A stretch of 64,000 bases of DNA from Dehalococcoidia bacterium (GTDB lineage Bacteria; Chloroflexota; Dehalococcoidia; Lucifugimonadales; Lucifugimonadaceae): NCBI GenBank assembly GCA_022824185.1, contig JAJEAU010000021.1:62001-126000 (forward strand). The letters run 5' to 3'. The notes beneath the pieces were generated by a model that saw nothing but the letters and a program-made list of their open reading frames with translations, did no database searches and was not told the DNA's origin. A program made the position numbers and the translations under genes. Numbering within the stretch: the stretch's first letter is position 1; each line of letters opens with the position of its first letter. Shown here in pieces: positions 8,306-16,273 of this stretch.

Positions 8306-10489
8306 ATGAAACGAATTCCTCGAACGATTAGAAACAAAGCGGTGATCACGCTCATGATCGTGTTGGGGCTGTCGCTTTCGGCGATAGGTCTGGCATGTGG
8401 TGGCGGTGAAACCGTCATCCAGACTGTGGTTGTGGAACGTGAGGTACGGGTGCCGGGCGAGGCTGTCATTCAGACGGTCGTCGTGGAGAAAGCGGTACCC
8501 GGCGAGACTGTGATCCAGACCGTAGTCGTTGAGAGAGAGGTCGAGGTCGCGGGACAGACCGTGATCCAGACCGTAGTCGTCGAGAAGGAGGTCCAGGTCG
8601 CGGGCGAAACCGTGGTGCAGACCGTCGTGGTCGAGAAAGAGGTGCAAGTCGCGGGCGAGACCGTCGTGCAGACCGTCGTGATTGAGAAGGAAGTGGAGGT
8701 TGTAAAGGAAGTCGAGGTGGTGAAGGAGGTCGAGAAAGAGGTTGAGGTCGAGAAGATCGTAGTCGCGACAGCGACTCCGATTGCGATGGCGATGATGGAG
8801 GCACCAAATACGCAGAGTGCTGCAGATACCGCAGAAATGGCGGTCCAGAACCGAGTCGGTCTTACGATGACTGGTCTCAACAGCACCGGTGCTCCGGACG
8901 GCCCTTGGAGCATCGCGGAAGGATTCTTCCAGCCGGGCGGACCTGTGGGATCGAACATCGTAGACCCCGTGTTGGCTGAGACTTGGGACGTTGCCGATGA
9001 CTGGAGTCAGGTAACAGTGAAGGTAAAGGAAGGTGTGCAGTTCCACCGCGGTTGGGGCGAGATGACGGCGGACGACTTGGTGTGGAGCTTCAACGACCTG
9101 ATTGCGCCGGAGAGCGTGCATAACCAGTCGGGAGACTACGCCGCGGTGTTTGAACCGATGGTGAAGGTCGACGACTATACGGTCGTAGTTCCGCTCAAAG
9201 CTCCTAACGTCGTTTGGAACCAGGCTTACTTCAACACGTTCGCGGGAACGAATGGAACGTTCAGCAAGACTGCGTTCGATGAGAATGGCCGCGAGTGGGC
9301 GAACGAGAACATCATCGGCACAGGTCCGTACATGTTGAAGGAGTTCGTTCCTCAGAACATCGTGCGGCTGGAGTCAAACCCTGAGCACCACATTCAACCG
9401 GCGTACATGCCGTTCTTGAACGTGAACGAGGTTCCGGAAGAGTCGACCCGAATTGCGATGCTGCGAAATGGTCAGGCAGATATTGCCGACGTTTCACTGA
9501 AGGCGATTCGCGGTCTGCTTGAAGAAGGCTTCAAGATGTCGGATAGCGGCAAAGCCGCTCAGGAAGGCATATTCTTCGCTGGCAACTACTGGGAGCAGTA
9601 TGACTACAACTGCTCGCAAGGCAATAGCTCGGTGTCGTGTCCCGACATAACCGTCGGCGAGCCGCAACAGGTCGAGGTAAGCCGTGAAGGCTACCAACCG
9701 ACGGAGCAGTTCCCATGGATCGGCGAGTACGGAAATGACGAGAGCATGGAGCGTGCGCGTCTGGTCCGAACGGCGATGTCGATCGCGATTGACAAGGAGA
9801 CGATCAATGATGTGATCGTTGACGGTCTGGGCTGGCTTGTGCACGTGAATGCGTTCTCGATCCGGTCGCCGCACTGGGACGACAAATGGAACATCGAGTA
9901 CGACCCAGAGGAAGCGGCGAGGCTTCTAGACGAGGCTGGCTATCCTGTGGCATCTCGCGGGATCCGTTTCCAGGTGGACATGTACGTGACACCACACGTT
10001 GGCGGTGCAACCGGTACTGCTGGTGAGATTCAAGCGGCGGTTGGCGCGATGTGGGATGCGTTGGGTATCCGCACTAGCTTGGTGAGACACGGCTACCCGG
10101 TCTGGCGGCCTACGGTTGTGGATCGTTCGCAGAATCAGCCGTTCCTAAGTGCTTGTGGGGGAACCGACGCCCGTGACTCGGTGCCTTGGGACTTCCCGAA
10201 GGGCGTCGTATTCACGACGTTGTCACGAGGCGGTTTCAGCTGTGCGATGGAGATTCCGTTCGTACTTGAGAACCTCCTCAAGACACAAGGTGAGTTGGAC
10301 AAGGCGCAACGGATCGCGAACAACACCGAGTTGCTCGAGTACTACCGACACTGGCGATTGAACTCAGGCATCGCGGCGATTCCCGAGCCGCTGGTCTGGA
10401 ACCCGAACTCAATTGAGTCGTGGGAGATGAGGGCGAATGCCGCAGGCACGCACATCGTCTCGCTGGACTTGATCAAACCTGCCCAGTAG
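8306..10489 (+). CDS. ABC transporter substrate-binding lipoprotein (SBP_bac_5 type), system A
   Basis: A 727-residue Opp/Dpp-type binding protein that would deliver a peptide or other small solute to the downstream permeases from outside the membrane. The signal helix (11-30) ends in lipobox IGLAC, with lipidation at C31. Residues 35-153 are a repeat linker built from 15-18-residue units like TVIQTVVVEKEVQVAGE. A Met-rich junction (MAMMEAP) follows, then the binding domain (WSIAEGFFQPGG, LAETWDVADDWSQVTVKVKEGVQFHRGWGEMTADDLVWSFN). That domain resembles system C most closely, including FPKGVVFTTLSRGGFSC near the end. The strong site AAAGGAGGAAGAG fixes the ATG. The ligand cannot be predicted. 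Confidence 0.9.
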   Translation: MKRIPRTIRNKAVITLMIVLGLSLSAIGLACGGGETVIQTVVVEREVRVPGEAVIQTVVVEKAVPGETVIQTVVVEREVEVAGQTVIQTVVVEKEVQVAGETVVQTVVVEKEVQVAGETVVQTVVIEKEVEVVKEVEVVKEVEKEVEVEKIVVATATPIAMAMMEAPNTQSAADTAEMAVQNRVGLTMTGLNSTGAPDGPWSIAEGFFQPGGPVGSNIVDPVLAETWDVADDWSQVTVKVKEGVQFHRGWGEMTADDLVWSFNDLIAPESVHNQSGDYAAVFEPMVKVDDYTVVVPLKAPNVVWNQAYFNTFAGTNGTFSKTAFDENGREWANENIIGTGPYMLKEFVPQNIVRLESNPEHHIQPAYMPFLNVNEVPEESTRIAMLRNGQADIADVSLKAIRGLLEEGFKMSDSGKAAQEGIFFAGNYWEQYDYNCSQGNSSVSCPDITVGEPQQVEVSREGYQPTEQFPWIGEYGNDESMERARLVRTAMSIAIDKETINDVIVDGLGWLVHVNAFSIRSPHWDDKWNIEYDPEEAARLLDEAGYPVASRGIRFQVDMYVTPHVGGATGTAGEIQAAVGAMWDALGIRTSLVRHGYPVWRPTVVDRSQNQPFLSACGGTDARDSVPWDFPKGVVFTTLSRGGFSCAMEIPFVLENLLKTQGELDKAQRIANNTELLEYYRHWRLNSGIAAIPEPLVWNPNSIESWEMRANAAGTHIVSLDLIKPAQ
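8408..8764 (+). repeat. Tandem coding repeat (about 51-bp unit) for a Glu/Val linker
   Basis: Five to six imperfect copies of a unit encoding TVIQTVVVEKEVQVAGE or a close variant lie in a row, followed by shorter EVEVVKEV elements. The third to fifth full units are each exactly 17 codons. The amino-acid pattern is kept better than the bases, so the repeat is selected as protein. Confidence 0.9.
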
Positions 10490-10511
10490 ATTCTGTGGTC
10501 AGAGGATCGTT

Positions 10512-10559
10512 TCGGTCTGCTTCCCGAGTCCGCCATGTCGGATTTGGGGAGTAGGCCGA
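10512..10559 (+). promoter_or_regulatory. Intercistronic RNA hairpin between binding-protein and permease genes, system A
   Basis: Bases 10512-10532 can pair with 10539-10559 in an uninterrupted 21-bp stem that includes a few G-U pairs. The loop is CCATGT. No run of U follows, so it is more likely an RNA-stability or processing element that keeps the binding-protein message more abundant than the permease message than a full terminator. Confidence 0.65.
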
Positions 10560-10599
10560 TGCGCGTTCACTTAAGGATCACAGGGATCATGACTCTCCG

Positions 10600-11535
10600 A
10601 TGAGACGGTATCTGATACGACGTTTGCTGGCCTCCGTGGTGACGGTAATTGGGGCCACGTTCGTGGTGTTCGCGTTATCTCGGGTTGCCGGTGATCCGTT
10701 GTTGCTATATGCGAACCCCGAGGGGTATGGCCGTACGCCTGAGCAGATCAAGGCGCTGGAGAAGCATCTGGGGTTAGACAAGCCGTTCATCGTGCAGTAT
10801 CTGGTTTGGGTTGGGCACATGCTTCAAGGGGATTTGGGTCAGTCGTTGGCGGGCGAGCGCAGGGTTTCAAAGGTGATTATCGAGAAGGTGGGGGCTACGA
10901 CACAGTTGGCGATGGCCGGTTGGGCGTTGGCGACGTTTGTGGGGGTGCCGATTGGGATAATATCGGCGGTTTATCGGGGGACATTGCTGGACTACGTCGG
11001 GCGTTTTGTGGCGCTGTTCGGCCAGGCGATACCGAATTTCTGGTTGGGGATTGTGATGGTGTTGTTGTTTTCGGTTTGGCAGGAATGGTTGCCAAGCGGG
11101 TTACGGGGAGAAGGATTCGATATCAAGCACTTCATCATGCCGGCGATTGTCGTCGGGACTAGCTCGATGGCGGGGTATCTGAGGATCACGCGGTCTTCGA
11201 TGCTGGAGATATTGGACTCGGAGTTCATCAGGCTGGCACGGGGGAAGGGGGCGAGTCCGACGACCGTGATTTGGAAGCATGCGTTGAGGAACTCGTTGAT
11301 CCAGCCGATCACGTTGTCGACGCTGTTGCTCGCGGGATTGTTGAATGGGACCTTGGTTGCGGAGGCGGTTTTCGCATGGCCGGGGTTGGGTCGGACGATG
11401 TTGGAGGCGGTGAACAACAATGACTTCCCTGTTTTGACCGGTGGAGTTTTGGTTTTTGTGATCATCTACGTGGTGTTCAGTTTGGTTGCGGATCTGCTTT
11501 ACATCGTGGTTGATCCTCGGATTCGGTATACGTAG
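10600..11535 (+). CDS. ABC transporter permease (DppB/OppB type), system A
   Basis: A 311-residue inner-membrane permease with the MRRYLIRRLL start, an early RVAGDPL motif in the first outside loop, and about six membrane helices. The cytoplasmic EAA-type loop that contacts the ATPase is ARGKGASPTTVIWKHALRNS, followed by a typical FAWPGLGRTMLEAV. The length is normal. The gene follows the binding-protein gene and its hairpin, and is nine bases from the second permease gene, so the pair forms the membrane channel. No ATPase gene is associated with this operon. Confidence 0.92.
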   Translation: MRRYLIRRLLASVVTVIGATFVVFALSRVAGDPLLLYANPEGYGRTPEQIKALEKHLGLDKPFIVQYLVWVGHMLQGDLGQSLAGERRVSKVIIEKVGATTQLAMAGWALATFVGVPIGIISAVYRGTLLDYVGRFVALFGQAIPNFWLGIVMVLLFSVWQEWLPSGLRGEGFDIKHFIMPAIVVGTSSMAGYLRITRSSMLEILDSEFIRLARGKGASPTTVIWKHALRNSLIQPITLSTLLLAGLLNGTLVAEAVFAWPGLGRTMLEAVNNNDFPVLTGGVLVFVIIYVVFSLVADLLYIVVDPRIRYT

Positions 11536-11544
11536 GAGTGTTGG

Positions 11545-12480
11545 ATGTCTGAGATTTCGACACGTTACTACTCCGAGGATACGGAGGTCGCCCCGTCATT
11601 GCCGGGGAGATCGGCGGGTCGGCGGCTGTATGCGTTTATTCGACGGTGGCCGATATTGCCAGGGATTGTTTTGGCTGCGATGGTGATATCGGCAATCTTC
11701 GCGCCATGGATTGCGCCGCAGGAACCTAATATCCAAGCACTCAGGGACCGAAATGCGCCGCCAATTTGGTTGGAAGACGGGGAGCGGGAGTTGACGCAGA
11801 GCTATCTGCTAGGGGCGGATCAAGTAGGAAGGGATGTGTTGAGTCGGATCATCTATGGTGCGCGGATATCGCTTGCGGTTGCGGGGGTCGCGCTGGTTAG
11901 CGGGTTGGTCGTGGGCGTTACGTTAGGTTTGGTTGCAGCTTGGTACGGGGGATTCATCGATGAGATTATCGCGAGGGCGGTAGATATCTGGCATGCACTG
12001 CCCTTCTTGTTGGTGGCGATTGTGGTTGTGACGTTGTTCGGTGGGAGCCTGACGGTTTTGATGGGGGTTTTGGCGATGGTTTCCTGGGCAGGATTCGTAC
12101 GAAACGTGAGGGCGGATGTTTTGACGCTTAGGGAACGGGAGTACGTGTTGATGGCGCGGGTCTGCGGGGCATCGCCGGCGCGGGTGATTGTGAGGCACAT
12201 CCTGCCGGGGGTCATCCCGACGATTATGGTGATTGCGACGTTAGCGGTTGGCGGTTTGATATTGACGGAGGCGACGTTGAGCTTTTTGGGTGCAGGGATA
12301 CCTGCGCCGACGCCGTCTTGGGGGTTGATGGTTTCGGAGGGACGGGAGTACCTGACTACTGCTTGGTGGTCGTCATTCTTTCCCGGGTTGGCGATCTTTT
12401 TGGTGGTGATGTCCTTGAACTTTATGGGGGATTGGATCCGGGACTATACGGATCCACGATTGCGGCAGTTGGGGGATTGA
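11545..12480 (+). CDS. ABC transporter permease (DppC/OppC type), system A
   Basis: A 311-residue permease, partner of the preceding gene. A 35-residue cytoplasmic N-terminus leads to the first helix (WPILPGIVLAAMVISAIFAPWIAP). The LLGADQVGRDVLSRIIYGARISL motif opens the BPD_transp_1 domain, and the ATPase-contact loop is ARVCGASPARVIVRHILPGV. It ends FMGDWIRDYTDPRLRQLGD, as is usual. GGAG lies six bases before the ATG. This closes the system A operon. Confidence 0.92.
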   Translation: MSEISTRYYSEDTEVAPSLPGRSAGRRLYAFIRRWPILPGIVLAAMVISAIFAPWIAPQEPNIQALRDRNAPPIWLEDGERELTQSYLLGADQVGRDVLSRIIYGARISLAVAGVALVSGLVVGVTLGLVAAWYGGFIDEIIARAVDIWHALPFLLVAIVVVTLFGGSLTVLMGVLAMVSWAGFVRNVRADVLTLREREYVLMARVCGASPARVIVRHILPGVIPTIMVIATLAVGGLILTEATLSFLGAGIPAPTPSWGLMVSEGREYLTTAWWSSFFPGLAIFLVVMSLNFMGDWIRDYTDPRLRQLGD

Positions 12481-12490
12481 AGCATCACTA

Positions 12491-12518
12491 AACCCTGCAT
12501 GCGCACGGTTGCGGGGTT
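12491..12518 (+). terminator. Possible terminator after system A
   Basis: AACCCTGC (12491-12498) pairs with GCGGGGTT (12511-12518) over 8 bp with one G-U pair and a 12-base loop. A modestly T-rich stretch (ACAATTTGTTGCT) follows. It lies between the last permease and the DUF1800 gene, where a transcript end is expected. The stem is short, so this is uncertain. Confidence 0.35.
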
Positions 12519-12577
12519 ACAATTTGTTGCTAAGTTTGGATGGTGTCGATTGACGTACGCATAGGAGTAGGTGGGTC

Positions 12578-14032
12578 ATGACTCTAACTAGGACGCGAGA
12601 GGATGTTGGGCTGATTGCGCATCTGTTGCGCAGGGCTGGTTTCGGAGCGACGCCGGATGAGTTGGAAGCTGCGGTTGAGGCTGGATACGATGCGACGCTG
12701 GAAGGGTTGTTGAACCCGGTCGATGATGTTGAGTTGCCATTGGATTTGATACGGCGTTATTTTGTGGATCAGTCTGATTTGCGCAATCAGCAGGCCTGTG
12801 CGGCGCATTGGATGTACCAGTTGGTGCGTACTCGGGCACCGTTGCGGGAGAAGATGTGTCTGTTTTGGCATCGCGTGTTTGCCACTGGGGCCTCTAAGTT
12901 AATCCAAGGACGGGTGGTGCTGAATCAAATTGACATGTTCCGGGAGTATGGGATGGGGAGGTTCGATGAGTTGCTGTTGCAGCTTTCGAAGGATCCGGCG
13001 ATGTTGATGTGGCTGGACAACCAGGACAACCATGCTCACTCGATCAATGAGAACTATGGTCGGGAGATCCTTGAGCTTTTCGCGATGGGAGTCGGGAACT
13101 ACACGGAGGATGACATTAAGGAGTGTGCGCGGGCGTTCACGGGTTGGCGGGTTGTGAATCCGGATTACATGTCGATCAAGATGCGTAACAATACGGCTCG
13201 ACCTTATGGGTACATCTCGTGGCAGTTCGAATATGACGACGAGGATCACGATCATGGGGATAAGACGCTGCTGGGCGAGACGGGCGATTGGAACGGCGAG
13301 GATGCGGTGGACATCATCTGTCGCAACGAGGCGACAGCGCGTTTCATCGCTCGGCACCTGTACCACTTTTTCGTAGCGGATGAGCCGGGGGTTCCGCAGT
13401 GGCCGCATGTCGAGCCGAGGGATCCCGAAGCGATACGAGCGATGGTTGATGCGTATTTCGAGTCGGACTACAGCGTCACGGCGATGTTGCGTACGCTGTT
13501 CACATCGGATTTCTTCAAGGACGAGGCGGCGAGATACGCGCGGATCAAGAGTCCGGCGGAGATGGTTGTAGGGACGTTGAGATTGGCAGGTGGATTGAAG
13601 GTTCCGTCGTACGACGCTTACGCGGCGGCGGCTACCTGCGCGAACATGGGGCAGGCTCTGCTGAATCCGCCGAGTGTCGAAGGTTGGCAAGGCGGTGAGG
13701 AGTGGATCAATACGGGGGCGTATGTGCAGCGGGTGAACTTTGCGAGTTCCACGTTGGATGATCCAGATAAGCCGGGTGTTCGTTCGATCATCGATCGGGT
13801 GAAGACATCGGTCGGTGGCGGTAGTTTGGGGCCGGAGGAGCTGGTAGATAGATGCCTCGAGATTCTCGGGCCGATCGAGACGATGGATTCAACTAGGCAA
13901 GGGCTGATCAACTTCGCGTCGAAGCATGGCGATGTTTCGTTCGCCGATGATGATGCCGCTGAGAATGCCGAGAAGTCGATTGTGGCCGTGATTCAGATCA
14001 TCGTCGCTACGCAGGAATATCAGATGGTTTAG
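12578..14032 (+). CDS. DUF1800 family protein
   Basis: A 484-residue protein matching DUF1800 along its length: LLRRAGFGATPDEL near the start, CLFWHRVFATG, then DPAMLMWLDNQDNHAHSINENYGREILELFAMGVGNYTEDDIKECARAFTGWRV, and NPPSVEGWQGGEEW toward the end. The family's chemistry is unknown, and it is usually paired with DUF1501, as here. Many relatives carry a Tat or Sec signal; this one begins MTLTRTREDVGL with none. It is eight bases from the NHL-repeat gene, with the DUF1501 gene next, so the three are probably one operon. Confidence 0.88.
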   Translation: MTLTRTREDVGLIAHLLRRAGFGATPDELEAAVEAGYDATLEGLLNPVDDVELPLDLIRRYFVDQSDLRNQQACAAHWMYQLVRTRAPLREKMCLFWHRVFATGASKLIQGRVVLNQIDMFREYGMGRFDELLLQLSKDPAMLMWLDNQDNHAHSINENYGREILELFAMGVGNYTEDDIKECARAFTGWRVVNPDYMSIKMRNNTARPYGYISWQFEYDDEDHDHGDKTLLGETGDWNGEDAVDIICRNEATARFIARHLYHFFVADEPGVPQWPHVEPRDPEAIRAMVDAYFESDYSVTAMLRTLFTSDFFKDEAARYARIKSPAEMVVGTLRLAGGLKVPSYDAYAAAATCANMGQALLNPPSVEGWQGGEEWINTGAYVQRVNFASSTLDDPDKPGVRSIIDRVKTSVGGGSLGPEELVDRCLEILGPIETMDSTRQGLINFASKHGDVSFADDDAAENAEKSIVAVIQIIVATQEYQMV

Positions 14033-14040
14033 GGGGAGTG

Positions 14041-15054
14041 ATGGTTACTGCAACTAAGTTCCAAGTTCGGTATCGAGACACGATCGGCTTCAATGCCGAT
14101 CAGGGAGGTCGGGGATTCCATCTGCCGACGGATATGGTCATACGTGACGATGGCGCGATCTTTGTGGTGAGCCGTAGCAACACGGTGGCGCTGAACATCG
14201 TCGGTATCCAGAAGGTGACGTTGGATCACGAGTTCTTCGGGCAGATCGGTGGATATGGCCGGGATATGGGGGACATGATCGGTCCCACTGCCCTAGCGTT
14301 AGATTCGGAGGGAAACCTCTATCTGGCGGATGAGGTATTGCAGCGGATCACGGTCTACAACCGGGATGGGGATCCGAGGTCCATGTGGGGGACTGTCGGC
14401 GACGGCGATGGGGAGTTCGATGGCCCGTCGGACATGGTGTTTGATGCGGATGACAACCTGCTGTTGGTCGATCACAAGAATCATCGTGTCCAGAAGCTGA
14501 CGAAGGATGGGGAGTTTATCGACAAGTGGGGATCGTTCGGTGATGGCGAAGGCGAATTCAATTTGCCTTGGGGTATCGCACTCGATCCTGATGGCAATGT
14601 GTGCGTCGCTGACTGGCGGAATGATCGTATTCAGAGGTTCACGTCGGATGGGGAGTTCTTAGCCTCGTATGGGAGCGGCGGAGATGGCGATGGGGAGTTT
14701 CATCGACCGAGTCGGGTTGCGGTCGATTCTGACGGGAATCTCTATGTGGCCGATTGGGGCAACCAGAGAGTTCAGGTTCTCGATGCTGATGGCAACTTCC
14801 TGCAGAAACTGCTCGGGGAGGCGACGCTTTCGAAGTGGTCTGCGGAGTACCTAGACGCTCAGCAGGATGAGTTCCGGGCTAGGTCGACGTTCCAAGAAGT
14901 GTTCGAAGTAGACACTGACGACAAGCACGAGATCGCTGCACGGATCGAACCTTACTTCTGGGATCCAGTCTCCGTGGTGGTCGATAAAGAAGACAGATGC
15001 TACGTGCTGGAGACGAGCCGGCACCGATTCCAAATCTACGAGAGGGTTGTTTGA
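14041..15054 (+). CDS. NHL-repeat beta-propeller protein
   Basis: A 337-residue propeller with at least five recognisable NHL blades. Repeated blocks such as GPTALALDSEGNLYLADEVLQRI, LPWGIALDPDGNVCVADWRNDRIQRF and RPSRVAVDSDGNLYVADWGNQRVQVL alternate with GDGDGEF turns. NHL propellers usually bind protein or RNA partners, or act as lyase/hydrolase scaffolds. Here it sits between the DUF1800 and DUF1501 genes and may bridge them. No signal peptide is visible. GTG-ATG at 14038-14043 gives two start options. The ATG at 14041 is preferred because of the AGGGGG just upstream. Confidence 0.85.
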   Translation: MVTATKFQVRYRDTIGFNADQGGRGFHLPTDMVIRDDGAIFVVSRSNTVALNIVGIQKVTLDHEFFGQIGGYGRDMGDMIGPTALALDSEGNLYLADEVLQRITVYNRDGDPRSMWGTVGDGDGEFDGPSDMVFDADDNLLLVDHKNHRVQKLTKDGEFIDKWGSFGDGEGEFNLPWGIALDPDGNVCVADWRNDRIQRFTSDGEFLASYGSGGDGDGEFHRPSRVAVDSDGNLYVADWGNQRVQVLDADGNFLQKLLGEATLSKWSAEYLDAQQDEFRARSTFQEVFEVDTDDKHEIAARIEPYFWDPVSVVVDKEDRCYVLETSRHRFQIYERVV

Positions 15055-15106
15055 ACCCACGCCCTGCCCCCTAGAGGGGAGAGGCTAAATCCCTAGGAGA
15101 GACACG

Positions 15107-16252
15107 ATGAGTGCTCAAAACGGTAAGAGAGAGCGCAAGCTAGTGGTGGTGCAGTTGTCCGGAGGCAATGACTACCTGAACTGCGTGGTGCCATACGACG
15201 ATCCGCGGTATGTGGATAACCGTCCGAATGTTCGGATCACCGAGGACCGCGTATTGCCGTTGGATGGGACGTACGGTTTGAACCCGGGGATGCAGCCGAT
15301 CAAGGAGTTGTATGACCAAGGGAAGGTCGCTGTCGTACACGGAGTTGGGTATCCTGAGCCGAACAGGTCGCACTTCCGGTCGATGGATATCTGGCACACT
15401 GCGGAGCCACGCCACATCGCCGATCAGGGATGGCTCGGCAACTCCATCAAGCAGATGTACCCCCAAGGCGACAACGTCGTTGCCGCCGTCAACTTCGGGG
15501 GCGGTTTGCCGCGGGCGTTGATTGCCAAAGGTGCTCCCGTCGCGTCGGTGACTGATCTCGAGACTTACGGGTTGATGGGACATCTTGGCGCGGAGGCTGA
15601 GAGGTCGGAAGTGCTGGAATTGTTCAAGTACATCTACTCGATGGGACTTGGGAGTGGACCGACGATGGACTTGATGAGTCAGACGGGGCTGGATGCCCTT
15701 CGTGGGTCGGATATGCTGAGCCAATGCACTCTAACCTATGACTCGGAGATTGAGTACGATCCCAACGCGTTCTCGAATTCGATGAAGAGCGCGGCGCAAG
15801 TTTTACAGGCCGATATCGGGACACGCATCTGTTACACACAACATGGTAGTTTCGACGCTCACACGAACGGGATTGCGCTGCAAGAGAAGTTGCTGCGCGA
15901 TGTCTCGGGCGGCATCTACGACTTCTACACGGATATGAAGCAGCACGACCCTGAGGGCAATGAGGATATCCTGATCTTGGCGTTCTCCGAGTTCGGTAGG
16001 CGGGTGAAGGACAACGGCAACGGGACTGACCATGGCTCGGGTGGCGTTGCGTTCCTGATCGGAGACTCGGTTGCTGGTGGGCAGTACGGGGACTACCCGT
16101 CGATGGATGAGAAGGATTTGGTTGAGGGCGATCTGGCGTTCAACTTGGACTTCCGAACGCTTTACACGGAGATCATGGAAGACTGGCTCGAGGTCGATGC
16201 TCGCGAAATCATGGACCGCGATTACGGCAAAGTTGGCGTCTTAGCGGCGTAA
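15107..16252 (+). CDS. DUF1501 family protein
   Basis: A 381-residue DUF1501 protein, a family with an alkaline-phosphatase/sulfatase-like fold whose function is not known. Diagnostic blocks are KLVVVQLSGGNDYLNCVVPYDDPRY at the start, then GYPEPNRSHFRSMDIWHT, LAFSEFGRRVKDNGNGTDHGSGGVAFLIGD and the final DFRTLYTEIMEDWL. Most family members carry a twin-arginine signal, but this one starts MSAQNGKRERK and goes straight into the first strand, so it looks cytoplasmic. AGGAGAG five bases before the ATG fixes the start. It is the third gene of the DUF1800-NHL-DUF1501 set. Confidence 0.88.
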   Translation: MSAQNGKRERKLVVVQLSGGNDYLNCVVPYDDPRYVDNRPNVRITEDRVLPLDGTYGLNPGMQPIKELYDQGKVAVVHGVGYPEPNRSHFRSMDIWHTAEPRHIADQGWLGNSIKQMYPQGDNVVAAVNFGGGLPRALIAKGAPVASVTDLETYGLMGHLGAEAERSEVLELFKYIYSMGLGSGPTMDLMSQTGLDALRGSDMLSQCTLTYDSEIEYDPNAFSNSMKSAAQVLQADIGTRICYTQHGSFDAHTNGIALQEKLLRDVSGGIYDFYTDMKQHDPEGNEDILILAFSEFGRRVKDNGNGTDHGSGGVAFLIGDSVAGGQYGDYPSMDEKDLVEGDLAFNLDFRTLYTEIMEDWLEVDAREIMDRDYGKVGVLAA

Positions 16253-16273
16253 CTACACGAAAGGGAGGTGGTG

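Noticed and set aside
8408-8764. Regular DNA repeats that could suggest a CRISPR array or minisatellite
   Set aside because: The repeats are in frame, lack unique spacers of fixed length, and encode a continuous lipoprotein linker.
8114-9121. 335-codon minus-strand frame rich in His, Leu and Asp
   Set aside because: It is the antisense of the Glu/Val linker repeat and of the binding-protein gene, and its composition is explained by the reverse complement of Val and Glu codons.
15062-15082. CCCCTAGAGGGG-type inverted repeat between the NHL and DUF1501 genes
   Set aside because: The stem is only four to five pairs and the following gene has a good ribosome site, so I see no support for a terminator. 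A loosely similar G/C motif occurs at 8051-8080.
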